A stretch of DNA of 64,000 bases from Climacium dendroides (GCA_950106755.1 OX467083.1:15929029-15993028); one strand, 5' to 3'; positions 24,722-35,565 are shown, counted from the first letter of the stretch. Notes: generated from the sequence alone by a model not told the origin. A program made the numbers and translations.

Positions 24722-25096
24722 TAAGGTAGAGGTACCTATTTCCTATAACTAAAGCATTTCAATCTATAGGATAGAAGAAATTCGTTAAGAAATCGAGCTC
24801 AATGTATGCAACCATGAGGATGAGGAAGAATGCCCCAAAAATGAAATTTCTTTCCCCAAAATGAATATTTTATTCAATATAATAGTGAATTTTTCATTGG
24901 AACCTACCTAATCTAATCTCACAGACTTACCTATTATAGTTAGCTTTGGCACTTCTCTAAGCAAGGAGGGAAGAAAGATGAATGGACAAGAAGGTACAAA
25001 TAGAGAATCTTTTTCAACAAACAATACTCTATAATAGGTCCTCTTCTAAAGCCAGCTATCATGAGCAACTATTAGAAATAGGTACTTCTACCTTAA
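24722..25096. mobile_element. Possible short inverted-repeat element, ~375 bp
   Basis: The ends GTAGAGGTACCTATTTC (24727-24743) and GAAATAGGTACTTCTAC (25075-25091) are inverted copies with one mismatch, and the similarity continues a few bases on each side. The interior is AT-rich and noncoding, with a second, weaker inverted match (CCTATTATAG near 24931 and CTATAATAGG near 25029). No clear target-site duplication. Non-autonomous element is the simplest reading. Confidence 0.45.
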
Positions 25097-25530
25097 GGTA
25101 GACCATCCCATTACCATTTGCAATCTAATTCCATCAATAGACTAGCCCAAAGCCGTCACCTACTTTTGACCCTAATTCCACCTAAAATTCCCCCAAATTC
25201 TCTTTATTTTATAACAAAATCAGAGAATATTATAATAAAATCAGGGATTTTATGACAACAAGGGAATAACGTGTCACTCCATTATTAGAGAATACCTAGT
25301 ACTTGATTAGGTGGTTTTAGATGGTTTATGGGGTGTTTATGGCTTTAGTCTAAAGGCAGTTTTATAATTTCATGGTTGAACACTTAAAAAATTCATAGAA
25401 ATCACAAATTTGATTAGAAAATTATAATTCCACTTGGGTTTGATCCATGAAACAATCACACACCTTTGAAAAACATGTGCCCCTCTTGGAATTGGCCCTA
25501 AGATGTCCAAATTCCAAATCAGGGTGGTAA

Positions 25531-25879
25531 GAGCATCCCTACCCATCTTGCAAAATTGATGACTTCTTAAGAGGGAGGGCTTGCAAGCCGAGGGGGGAGG
25601 GCTTGCTTATTGGGGCCATTTTGCAAGCCACCCACCGGCTTGCAAAACAACAAAGGACAAGAAGTGGTCCCCCCTCTCTAAACCTCACACCCAATCATAA
25701 AAACTTTTAAGATTATCAAAACTGAAAATGAGCACTACAAAAATAATTTAACGACACAAAACCTCAGTGGTTGGCCTCCTGGCTTGCAACCAGTGAGGCT
25801 CACTGCTCCCCCCGGCTTGCAAAATGGAAGGCCTAACATTTTTGCCAGCCACATTTTTGTAGGACGGGTGGACATGCTC
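25531..25879. mobile_element. Tourist-like MITE (PIF/Harbinger type), copy 1
   Basis: The element starts GAGCATCCCTACCC and ends GGGTGGACATGCTC, imperfect inverted repeats. It is flanked by TAA on the left (25528-25530) and TTA on the right (25880-25882), the three-base TWA target typical of PIF/Harbinger. The interior carries words shared with the copy at 29611-29991, such as GCCACCCACCGGCTTGCAAAA and GGACAAGAAGTGGTCCCCC. It has no coding capacity. The non-identical flanks may reflect later insertion of the adjoining element. Confidence 0.75.
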
Positions 25880-25882
25880 TTA

Positions 25883-26161
25883 GAGCATCACCACCCGTCC
25901 TCCAAAATGGATGGCCTCTTAAGGGGCGCCTCTTGGAAATGAACTTTGGCCTCCATATGAGGGTGGATTGGGGGGCCTCAACTTGGCTTGCAAAACAGGA
26001 AAAGACAAGTCTCACGTTGCTCTCCGCAAGTTCGATTGGAACGTCATATGGCCTCTTAAGAGGCCAGGGGTGGGACGGCCATTCCCACCTGGCCTCCATA
26101 CCTGAATGAGCCTGTTTTTTCAGGCCAAATCAGCCTGCAAAATGCCTCCATGGTGATGCTC
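25883..26161. mobile_element. Tourist-like MITE, copy 2, abutting copy 1
   Basis: The ends are GAGCATCACC and GGTGATGCTC, perfect 10-bp inverted repeats, flanked on both sides by TTA (25880-25882 and 26162-26164), a textbook three-base target duplication. The interior differs from copy 1 but shares words such as AAAATGGATGGC(C)TCTTAAG. It sits directly against copy 1, sharing the TTA between them, which suggests the element inserted into the target site at the edge of copy 1. Confidence 0.78.
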
Positions 26162-26183
26162 TTATTAGTGCCCTTGACTCCAA

Positions 26184-26700
26184 GCGAGCCCCGTGTTACG
26201 GGGACAAAAGCCTCTCGTAGCGTATCTGCTTGTACGTTCTGAACGTAATCTGCTTTTTATGTTGCTTTTTATGTTATGTTCTCTGCAACAGATTCTCCCG
26301 TGCTCCAGAATCCAGCACGAGTTCAGCGAGTGTTGGGCTTCAGAACCAATTTCAAATTTATTTTTCTATTGGTCTCTTGGTCCGACTTTCGATGGTCCGA
26401 CTTTCGATGGTCCGACTTTCGATGGTCCGACTTTTGATGGTCCGACTTTCGATGGTCCGCAGTCCCTATTACTCCTCCTCAGCAAGTCAGCAGTTTAGTT
26501 CTTTTCCTTCTTCTAAGGAACCCCGTAGATCCAGGAATCTAACTTAAGCTGCAATTTGTCAAGGGTTGACGAGTCCAGGAGCTGCCGAACACGTGGCAGC
26601 CCAGGAGTAACTTTCGGTTGCTCAGAGTTCCAAATCTTTTGATAAATTTATCAGGGTGACGACCTATTTCCAACCCACTTAATAATAATAAGATTTAGCC
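26184..26700 (+). other. GC-richer segment with 15-bp tandem repeat; open frame of unknown status
   Basis: After the two MITEs the sequence is more gene-like for about 500 bp. It begins with a small palindrome, CCCCGTGTTACGGGG (26189-26203), and holds an open frame (26193-26498) that runs through the 15-bp repeat and codes for GPTFD five times. An ACGTGGCA box is at 26590. No recognised domain; could be a promoter-proximal or LTR-like piece. Confidence 0.35.
26379..26459 (+). repeat. 15-bp tandem repeat, five units plus partial
   Basis: The unit GGTCCGACTTTCGAT is repeated five times (one copy with a single C-to-T change), then a partial unit GGTCCG. As 15 is a multiple of three, the surrounding open frame reads the pentapeptide GPTFD throughout. 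Confidence 0.92.
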
Positions 26701-27803
26701 TATCAATTCAGCCTATCTGAAAGGACGATGGAGGAAAAAAAAAAAAAAACTCCCGTGTGGAGAAATAGGTTTTTGAAGGATTTCATCATTTTAGACATTT
26801 TTCCTCTCAAGAACAAAACCATCACGAATTTTTTTTCATGAAGATTCGGTTTGTTGCATTTTTGATTTGTAGATAAACCAATTTTCAACCATAGGTTGCT
26901 TACAAAATCGATGTACTAGGTGATCATTGTGGCTTTCAATGTACTGTACATGTTGTGATCATTTTATGCTTTCAATGTACACTTCCTAGACATTTAAGGT
27001 AGAACTACCCATTACCATACAAATTTGCTATCTAGGTACTTTGGAGAAGCTATTTATGAGCTCTCATATTTGTCAGAGATTGAATTGTTTGAGAGAAGTC
27101 AATTGCAAAAAAAATAAAGACATTCTGACGAGAATTGAATTTTTTGTGATTTTTCAAAGCTGAAATGTAAAACTGTGAGTAGACCCTTGGTAAAGCATGA
27201 CCAAATCATTGTTGAAGCTTTCAAAGTAAGTTTAACTACAATAGAACCAACTCATATAATAAGTATATTGATCTATTTTTTTTTTCATTTTATATGAAGT
27301 GCCAAAGCAATGAACATATTGCATAGAAAATATCACTTTAGAACATATCACATGTTTATAATTCTATTCTCATCTACAGTCTTGCAATTTCATCCAAGAA
27401 TTATTTTTAATTTAAAGTTTTTTTGACACTAAACCATTTTTTAGCCAAATGAATGTTTTTTGGTGCAATCAGGTACTAGAAAGCCAAAAAATAGCCATGG
27501 CCAATGTACCATACTCTAAGAAAAAATGTTGATATTTATTATGGAGTATTTTGCAAGGATGAAAATTTCAAATTCACATTTGGAATTAGAGACCCAAATT
27601 AGGTAGGAAGAGTTGTAGAATACAAATGAATCACTTCAAAAAGGTGGTATGGGGAGACCTTGGAAGGCAGAGCATATTTTGTTGGAAACTGTCTTGTCAA
27701 AGAAATTGCAGGTTAGGTTATAAAATTAATGTGACAGCCCACATCCTTGCAAAAAGTGTCAGGACAAGGCTGTTCTGACTTGCTGTTAAACACTGTTGAT
27801 ACT
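26701..27803. other. AT-rich spacer, no gene
   Basis: Nothing recognised besides homopolymer runs (A-run at 26734-26749). Confidence 0.6.
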
Positions 27804-28035
27804 GAAGGTCTGAGGAATGAATTTAGACCTACTTGTGGACCAGATTCATATTGCAAACATCATCCGCAACATACCAAAGGTCTTAGGAACAAATGTAGAC
27901 TTACTTCTAAATCAAATTCTCATTGCAAACATCACCCCTAACATTAGGTGTGTTACTGAAGGTCTTAGGAATGAATTCAGACCTAATTTTGGATCAGATT
28001 TACATTACATGCATTACCCTTAACACCAAGTGTGA
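27804..28035 (+). repeat. Degenerate ~75-80-bp tandem repeat, three units
   Basis: Three diverged units begin at 27804, 27876 and 27958 with (G/A)AAGGTCT(T/G)AGGAA and continue with TAGACCTACTT-like, CAGATT and CATATTGCAAACATCA-like words. Short open frames cross it (27747-27941, 27817-28023), which I treat as by-products. Confidence 0.7.
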
Positions 28036-28375
28036 ACATACCTTAGATTACATCCAGGAAGACAATGCGTATAGACAAAATCAAACATAGATGTAGAGTA
28101 TTGGATGCATGGTCATAGGTCCCATCTTTTAACCCTTAAAAGACCAGACCTATCACCAAACTAATTTGCCACAAATTATTTGATTGTTTATCCAATAGGC
28201 GCATTCTTCATTCATTTTTGAAGTGATTTGGAAAGTCATCCATCAACCATTTTTAGCTTCACCTTCCTTGAAGGGAAAACAACACTTGATGGTTCATTGT
28301 AAAAATGCATCTGTTGGTCTAATAGTCAAAGCATTTTAGTCACTACCTTAGTCATAGGTGCCACATCCTTTACCC

Positions 28376-29330
28376 CCCCCCCAATGACAAGCATGTGACC
28401 GTGGAAGTCATTCCTTTTGGCATTGTATGAGTAGTTGGTTTAAAAAAATCATGAAGCATTCATTGGAAGTCAAACTATTATACAAGACCCTTCCTTTTCA
28501 TGCAAATTTATGAGGATGAATAGTTGCATTTTTGTCCTATACACAAGTATTCTCTATCATTCATTGACTAGAAAATGGTTGCAACATCATTTATAGATTA
28601 AACCTTAAACGACAAACTAGTGGTCGTGAAAATCATCCCTTTGGATACCATGTGAAATCATCTCTTTGGATACTATGTGAATAATTCCTTTAAAAAATTG
28701 TAAAAGTTGATTCATTGGAAGTCAAACCACTGTAGAAGACCTCCATTTTTAACAAGAAAATCCCGAGGATGAATAGTTGCACTTCTGTTTACTAGAAGGA
28801 TTGTTTGTCATCCATTGGGCAAAAAATGTCCTCATCTGCATTTACCCCATAAACGACAACGCTACAACCATTTCCTAGTCGATAAATGACAGAGAATCTT
28901 TGAGTGTAGGATAGAAGTGCAACTATTCATCCTCAAATTTTTGCATGAAAAGGGGAGGTTTTCTATAGTATCTTGTCTCCCAATGAGTGTTTTTTTTTCA
29001 CTTTTTAAGCCAACAATTCACACATTACCCAAATAAATGATTTCCATAGTAATCGGCTCATCATTGAAGGGTTAATGGATAAAGCCTTACAAGACGAGCC
29101 AGTGATGAAATTTGACCCCTAGGCATGCATTAACCTTTAAAGGATGGACTGATGACCGTGGAAATCATCCCTTTGGTTACCATGTGAATCATTTGCTTAC
29201 AAAATTGCAAAAATATTTATTGAAAGTCAAACTACTATAGGAGACCTACTATTTTTACAAAAAATTCAAGGATGAATAGTTGCACTTTGTCCTACTGAAA
29301 GAATTATCTGTCATCCATGGGACTTGTAAA
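28376..29330. repeat. Cluster of four copies of a ~215-bp dispersed repeat, one inverted
   Basis: A unit with the ordered words AAATCATCCCTTTGG, CATTGGAAGTCAAAC, GAGGATGAATAGTTGCA and TTGTCATCCATTGG occurs at about 28376-28575, 28600-28820 and 29115-29330 in the same orientation, and at about 28880-29045 inverted. A fifth copy is at 45425-45635. The units are 75-85 percent alike by eye. No coding or inverted ends of a single element stand out. It is a local array of a dispersed noncoding repeat. Confidence 0.7.
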
Positions 29331-29610
29331 GACCCAACAATGACTTTACTAAAGGAGCGGATGGCGCCTTATCCAATGTGTCAGACCGCCTTATGATGAG
29401 TGGATGGCGCTTTACACTCAAATAAAATATTTTTCTTTTATCTTCATTTCTTCACATTGCTTGCGTGAGCTCTTAGCGCATTAAATGATGTATTAAAGAA
29501 TTAATCATTGTTGCATCTTTACGCCGGACAACGACCTCATGGGAAGGCCTTATGCTAATGAGAAGCCCACCCTTGGCTTGCCCATCTTGATGAGTCCTTC
29601 ATTTGTATAA

Positions 29611-29991
29611 GAGCATCTTGCAAAGCATATGACTTCTTAAGAGGGGCTTGCAAAAGTGCCCCACTTGTCTTTCAAGATGGATGACTTCTTAAGAAGAAGG
29701 GCTTGCAAGTGTGGGGGGGTGCATATTGGGGCCATTTTGCAAGCCACCCACCGGCTTGCAAAACAACAAAGGACAAGAAGTGGTCCCCCTCCCAAAACCT
29801 CTCACCCAATCACAAAAAATTTAATATTGTCAGAACTAAACATGACCACTACAAATATAATTGAACCACACATAACCTCATTGGTTGGCCTCCCAGCCTG
29901 CAACCAGTGAGGCTCATTGCACCCCCGGCTTGCGAAATGGAAGGCATGGCAAAATGCCATCCATGTTTTTGTAGGACGGGTAGGCATGCTC
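29611..29991. mobile_element. Tourist-like MITE, copy 3
   Basis: Same family as 25531-25879: ends GAGCATCTTGC and GGCATGCTC, flanked by a perfect TAA duplication (29608-29610 and 29992-29994). The interior shares GCCACCCACCGGCTTGCAAAA and the cytosine-rich block. About 380 bp; the left part carries an extra GACTTCTTAAGA copy compared with copy 1. Confidence 0.82.
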
Positions 29992-30084
29992 TAAGGCCTT
30001 CCCACCCTGATCTTTACCCTACACCAAACGTCCCCATCGTCCTTCGAGGGTTAACTTAGTCTAGGACACTACAACCTAAATTTG

Positions 30085-30327
30085 CCCAAAGTGAATTGAC
30101 CCCTTCATTGCCCCATTTTACCCTTGGGGAAAACACTGCAGAATTTTTTATTTGCAATCAAGATGATTTATTTTTTCAAATTCTGAATTCAGATTTGCAA
30201 TCAGCGGTCCCAAATTAGCTAGGGACGGTGTAGAAATATTTAAAAAATCATGGCAAAAAAAATAGGGGGCTATTTTTTTCACAATTAACCCTGTCCGGGA
30301 TAATGAGGGGGTCAGTTCTCCCCTGCC
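30085..30327 (+). mobile_element. GGCCAGGG-family inverted-repeat element, copy F1
   Basis: The unit is bounded by GTGAATTGACCCCTTCATTGCCCC (30091-30114) on the left and the roughly inverse ATAATGAGGGGGTCAGTTC (30300-30318) on the right. The interior holds GATTTGCAATCAGCGG, CAAATTAGCTAGGGACGGTGTAG and ATAGGGGGCTATTTTT. The same layout recurs in inverted orientation at 30713-30942 and in other copies listed here. Non-autonomous; no ORF. Confidence 0.7.
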
Positions 30328-30712
30328 CCCCTGAATTCCGGCAGGCCCTTCGTTTCATGCCGGAGTACCACGGACCCTCGACCCCTAATAATGCACCGCC
30401 TGTCCAATGCCTTCCACCAAAGGACGGAGATGGGGACTGGATCCCACTGATGCATGTGGGCCCCACCCCGGCCTCTGGCCCCTTCAGGTAGGTAGCACCA
30501 CCACCACAGGTGTGGCTTTCCACTGTTCTGGTTCTTCTGACCCACGAACGAACGAACGAACGAATCTTTGTCGCAGACTAACTTATACACATGGCCGTGC
30601 ACGGGCGGTGAAGGACGGGACGGGATCACGGGACACTCCTGCCTGGGGACAGAAAAGGGAGGGTGGAAATGGTCCCCACCCGCTCGCTCACTTGTCCCCA
30701 ACGGTAGATGCT
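30328..30712. other. GC-rich island between two inverted elements
   Basis: About 385 bp of clearly GC-rich sequence in an AT-rich neighbourhood, enclosed by F1 and F2, which face each other. It contains a CGAA tetranucleotide repeat (five units, 30545-30564). Open frames exist on both strands (30303-30491, 30407-30748 and minus 30312-30701), but none has a domain I recognise, and both strands being open is expected from GC-rich composition. It may be captured host sequence. Confidence 0.55.
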
Positions 30713-30942
30713 ACGCCAGGGAGAACTGATTGCCCCCGCCAGGGTTAATTGTGAAAAAAAGCCCCCTATTTTTTGGCCATGATTTTTAAAATATTTCTAC
30801 ACCGTCCCTAGCTAATTTGGGGCCGCTGATTGCAAATCTGAATTCAGAATTTGCAAAAAAAAATCATCTGATTGCAAATAAAAAATTCTACAACGTTTTT
30901 CCCAGGGGTGAAACAGGGCAATGAGGGGGTCAATTCACGGCC
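30713..30942 (-). mobile_element. GGCCAGGG-family element, copy F2 (inverted relative to F1)
   Basis: Reads CCAGGGTTAATTGTG through AGCTAATTTGGGGCCGCTGATTGCAAATC to CAATGAGGGGGTCAATTC, the reverse complement of F1 with small differences. F1 and F2 make a long imperfect inverted repeat (about 230-bp arms). Confidence 0.75.
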
Positions 30943-31191
30943 AGGGAGGACTGACCCCTCTATTGCCCCGTTTTCTACCCCTGGATAAAACACTGGAATC
31001 TTTTTATTTGCCATCCATGAAAAAAATTGCAAATTTTGAATTCATATTTGCAAAATGAGACCCCAAATTAGTCGAGGGAGGTGTAGACAAACAAATTTTA
31101 CATGGTCCTAAATAGGGGGCAATTTTTACATTTACCCCTGGTTGGGGCAATAGAGGGGTCAGTCCTCCTTGGCCGTCAATTCACCCTGGCC
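30939..31191 (+). mobile_element. GGCCAGGG-family element, copy F3
   Basis: Starts GGCCAGGGAGGACTGACCCC (30939) and ends with CAATTCACCCTGGCC (31177-31191), good inverted ends. The interior has CCCAAATTAGTCGAGGGAGG and AATAGGGGGCAATTTTT. It adjoins F2, sharing the GGCC between them. Confidence 0.72.
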
Positions 31192-31262
31192 GTAGGTGCT
31201 ACACACATGATGAATTTGCAAATTTTGTACTAGAGAATGGATTGCCAAGGTGGAAAAAGCAG

Positions 31263-32031
31263 TACACTAATGATGATAAATAGTGTTACCTACACTAATT
31301 TATTTTAAAAAGCCATAAGTTTTTACTCTTGATGAATATTTTTACCAACTATGGATGTAGAGTTTTCCCACTTAGAATGACACTAGGATTTATGATTTTC
31401 GTAAAAATACTAGCGGTTGGCACTTGCTTTGCTACGCATTAACAATATTGACATCTTCATACAATATTCTTTAAAAATACATATATTGTGCAATAGAAAG
31501 TAATTAAAGAAAATCTTTATATCATAATTTTCACAAAAAAATCTTTGCAAACATGAAAACATTGCAAGAGCACCACCACTTGATAAATTTCTTCACTCAC
31601 AAACAATGGTGACCAAAATTGAAGAATTGAAATGCAAATTTGTCAAATTGCAAAGACTTTGTGAATACTTTGTTGTAGAATCCAATATTGCTTCAATCTA
31701 ACAAAGCTTCAAATCATTTGGTAGTAAGAAAAAAACATTAAAATTGAGAACATTCAAAGCTTAGAAAATTATAGAATTGTAGAAGTAAAATGAAGTGTGA
31801 AGCCAAGAAACATGAAACCTCTATAATATCACTGTACCTCTGCAATATCATATTTTTACACTGTGATATTACAGAGGTGAAATGGACGTTGAAACTATAC
31901 AATATCACACAATGTAAAATGTGATATTACGGAAGACCTTGTGATTTTAGTAGTATGATTATGAAGAGTAAAAACTTATAGCATTTCTAAAACAGTTAGT
32001 ATGGATAACACTATTTATCATCATTAGTGTA
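31263..32031. mobile_element. TACACTAA-tipped element with ~65-bp inverted ends, 769 bp
   Basis: The left end TACACTAATGATGATAAATA and right end TATTTATCATCATTAGTGTA are exact inverse copies, and pairing continues to about 65 bp (AAGCCATAAGTTTTTACTC on the left, GAGTAAAAACTTATAGC on the right). No coding frame. Shorter relatives are at 35745-35864, 37187-37464 and 46376-46585. The largest family member in the window. Confidence 0.8.
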
Positions 32032-32039
32032 GTGAGGCT

Positions 32040-32063
32040 CGCCCTATGATTGTGCATAGGGCG
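32040..32063. repeat. Perfect 9-bp stem hairpin
   Basis: CGCCCTATG (32040-32048) and CATAGGGCG (32055-32063) pair around a 6-nt loop, directly right of the TACACTAA element. Confidence 0.6.
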
Positions 32064-32321
32064 GAATCTGCCTTAGCAGTCTGTTCACTAGTATTAAAAA
32101 CATTGGAGGTGTATTTTCATGTATCTTGTATGTACGTATCTACATATTTTTGTTTGTCTGTACATTGCCCAATACATCATCGTCTCTTCAACGCACTTGA
32201 GTTCCATTTTGATTTTGGATTTGGTAGCTTACAAAGTGTTGATATTTGAAAAAAAATTGTATATATATGTATGATGTATCATACATAGATAGTATAAAAT
32301 TTGTATATATGCCACATGTGT

Positions 32322-32406
32322 TTAATATGGCAGAATCAACCCTAGAATGCAAAATCTGCAAGTAGGGCTGATTCTATCAAGTATTGCTGATTTTGCCATA
32401 TTAAAA
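32322..32406. repeat. Imperfect hairpin
   Basis: TTTAATATGGCAGAATCAA (32322-32340) is nearly inverse to TGATTTTGCCATATTAAA at about 32389-32406; an inner pair, AGAATCAACCCTA and TAGGGCTGATTCT, strengthens it. Possible tiny element or small-RNA source. Confidence 0.5.
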
Positions 32407-32431
32407 TGCCTTTGCAAAGGACCTCTAGTGT

Positions 32432-33157
32432 TATTAACGAATTCATATTTGCAATCACGAGACCCAAATTAGCTACACGAAATAGTAAAATTAGGTTTCT
32501 CTTCACTAATTTCTTGACATTCTACAATCTACACTATATAAATATGTAATGTTATTGTAGAAGGATGCAATAATGTGAAAATTATGTGTGTGGTTTGGGT
32601 TGATACATTGGTTCATGGCCCAGGGCTAGAGAGTCACATGTGCCTTCATGTGCACAAGCCGTGAGTCATGAGGTAACTTTTTTAGGTAAGGTAACCTAAT
32701 TGTTAAGGCAACCCAATTTCACTATTTTGTGTAGAAGAGGTGTAGAAGATAAATTAGTCAAGTACAAAATAGAGTTTTTTCGGGGTACTCTTGGAATGGT
32801 TGCGAGAGGACAGCAAGGGGTTCAATTCAGTTTGCTCTAGTTAAACATTTGGAGTGCACTAGAAATCATGAGCTGTGATATGGTAACTAAGTTAATAAAA
32901 GTAGCCCCATCCCTCATAAAGAAATGGCCGGGTGAATTGACTCCCTCATTCCTCGTGGTTTATCTTTAGGAAAATATTGGAACTTTTATTTTCCACCCAT
33001 ATTAAATTTTGAAAATTTTAAATTCATATTTTGAATTAGAGGTCCTAAATTAGCCTAAGGCAGTGAAGAAATGCAAAGTTAATGAAGTACAAAGTAGGGG
33101 ACAATTTTTTACATCTATCCTTGGTTGGGGGAATGACAGGGTCAATTCACCTTGACC
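32432..33157 (+). mobile_element. GGCCAGGG-family element F4 (32926-33157) and a fragment (32432-32480)
   Basis: The full copy starts GGCCGGGTGAATTGACTCCC at 32926 and ends GGGTCAATTCACCTTGACC at 33157. Its interior AGGTCCTAAATTAGCCTAAGG and AGTAGGGGACAATTTTTTAC match F3. A shorter piece with CATATTTGCAATCACGAGAC at 32446 is a decayed relative. The sequence between them is ordinary AT-rich spacer. Confidence 0.6.
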
Positions 33158-33392
33158 CTTGGATACCCATTGATAACATTGTTTACCAATGAAGTAGGGG
33201 GCTTTCTTGCATTCTTGAAAAGGGAGCCCTCTCCTACAAACAAAATTCTTTTACATGGCTTTTGAGGGAATCCCAATCCTTGGATTACCCTTAATGACTT
33301 AATGGGAGTGTACTTTCAAAATGGGCCTAAATTGCCAAGAACTTGAGCAATTTTTCAACTCATTGTTCTTGAGATTTGATACAATATAAATG

Positions 33393-33988
33393 TACCCGGG
33401 GGGTGCACTACAAAGGAAGTTCGTGGATGAGGAGCGACCAAATTTTTGACCCCCTATATTATATCCTAAAATTTTATTTTTTTTCTAAAAAAAAATACGA
33501 ATAGATTTTTCTACTTTGAAAGTTTATGTTCTAAATTATTGGTATTTTTTTATGTTAATAATAATTAGTTACAAATTTTAGAGAAAAAAAGATACACTAT
33601 AAAGCTAAAAATAACTTTCACACCCCTATATTATATAAGAAAAAAAAATTGAAAAATGAAAAAAAAATTCTATAAAGTAACTTTCTACTGAAAGTTTATT
33701 TTGTGTGAATATTGGTACAATAGTCATCTTCATGTGATCTCTATAAATATTTTAGTTGAAAAACATGCCATTTTAGTTCATTTTTCAATCCTTTCCAGAC
33801 AATATATCACATGTTATTTAGGATTGAAATTTTTGGCAATAGAAACCTATAAACATTGTTAAACAAAGCTCAAAATTGTAGGTTGAAATTATAGTTTATT
33901 AGAAAATAATTAGGAAAAGTAGAAATGGGTAATTAGGGTTTGGTTGCTCCTCACCCATGGACTTCCTTTGTAGTGCACCCCCCGAGTA
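33393..33988. mobile_element. Inverted-repeat element, copy 2 of the family at 731-1293
   Basis: The ends TACCCGGGGGGTGCACTACA and its inverse (TGTAGTGCACCCCCCGAGTA) pair over about 47 bp, including CAAAGGAAGT and GAGGAGC(G/A)ACCAAA. Between them lies a roughly 500-bp AT-rich interior that matches the interior of 731-1293 (for example TTTTCTACTTTGAAAGTTT and AAAAAACATGCCATTTT). The outer ends of the two copies are unrelated, which is unusual. Confidence 0.78.
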
Positions 33989-35560
33989 ACTGTAGAATCT
34001 TATAGTTTGCATTAAGTGTGAGCATCTCATAAAATTCAGATTATTTGACCGCATAATTTAGTAGATATTTAAGTTTGAAGTTTTATTTGGGTCAAACGAA
34101 ATATGTGGCAGCGTACTTTGAAGAAGCATATCTTTGTGAGAATATTTTTAAATGATGAATTTTTGTGCTTAGTGAAAGATAAAAGAGTTAAAAATATACT
34201 TATAAAACTCTACAACATTCCAAAAAAATTTCAATTCATGGTGGAACTTGCAATGTACAGTGGTCATTGAAATGAGAGTAGTGTTTGTAAAAAAAAAGAA
34301 TGGGACACTTGTCTTTTCCTTGAACTCCTTGACTCTGTTCTTTTTCAAGGTGGATTTGTTTTTTTTGAAGTAAGCAAGAATCACATTTGTTGGTTGACTT
34401 TTTAATCCATGTCCAAACCAAATTTAAAAAAACAAGTTGTAAACTACATTACACCACTTAACTTTGAAAATTTCTACAAGGCAAAGTTTAACTTGGTTTT
34501 GATGAAACTATCCCCATTGGATTTACAACATAGTCTATTTTTTAGAAATAATTTTCATTCTAAAAATAATTTAGAATTGAAAATAATCAGCTCAAAAAAG
34601 AGGGACAATGACTAAAAAATGGTCACTTGGGTCATTAGGTGTTACTTAATAATAAGTCCCTCCCATGTACCTAGGAAGGCATAATTCCTTCTTGGTATAG
34701 GGAAGATCATTGTTTAATTATAAAAAATTATGTCACAAGTGCTATGTTTTGTGTTACAAGAATGACTTGAATACAATGCCATGGGTTGACTAGATGAAGG
34801 TCAAGAAATAGGAGAAGATGGATGGCAATAAAAACCAAGGAGCAAGTAAAAACCATATAGGAGAATAAGTTCAATCCTTTGGAATGAATATATATATAGA
34901 GAGAGAGCCTAACAAGGGATAGAAGATGTTAAAGAATCGAAAAAGGCAAGTGGAGAGTAGAAGGAGAGGAGGGATTAGAGCCCATTGTGACTAGAGTTGA
35001 GGTATGTAGGAGGAAAGAGGAAGGAGTATGACACAAATAGAAGGTGCCATCAATTGTAGAATAGAAGACCTCATCTAATTGCTACAAGTTCCTACCAAGA
35101 TTGATCCTTTTGCTAGAGGATGTTGGTGCTAAGGCATAAACCGCCATGTCCCATAGCATGATTGAATTGTATGATGTTAAGCTTGGAAGATAAAAGAGCC
35201 TTCAAAAGAAGTGTTTCTAAAAGCCACCTAACAATGTGCTACTCAAATAAACCAAAGCAAACAAATATAGAAGGTTATGTGGGGTATTGTTTCAACCCTC
35301 GCTACAAACATTAATAAATCATATTTAAAACAACAAAATCATTCAAATGGTAGAATTTTTTGGTAGTATCATTGGCATAATTTGCCAATGCCTCTATAAA
35401 TTTTGTCTTTCAACTTGCATTGAAGGAGTTTATATTGATTATCTAATGTTAAAATGTGAATTTTTCCTTGGGTCTATACAAATAAATTTAGGAATATAGA
35501 AATTTCAAATCTTGTATATTAACTAGTAAAAAGTATTCTAGTTTATATTTGGAAGGCTAA
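33989..35560. other. AT-rich spacer, no gene
   Basis: No supported feature. Short frames at 34169-34421 (minus) and 34409-34615 (plus) have lysine/asparagine-rich random composition. A purine-rich tract lies at 34920-35030. Confidence 0.6.
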
Positions 35561-35565
35561 TATGC

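Noticed and set aside
28376..29330. Regularly spaced repeats as a CRISPR-like array
   Set aside because: Units are long, diverged, and one is inverted; the genome is a plant nuclear one.
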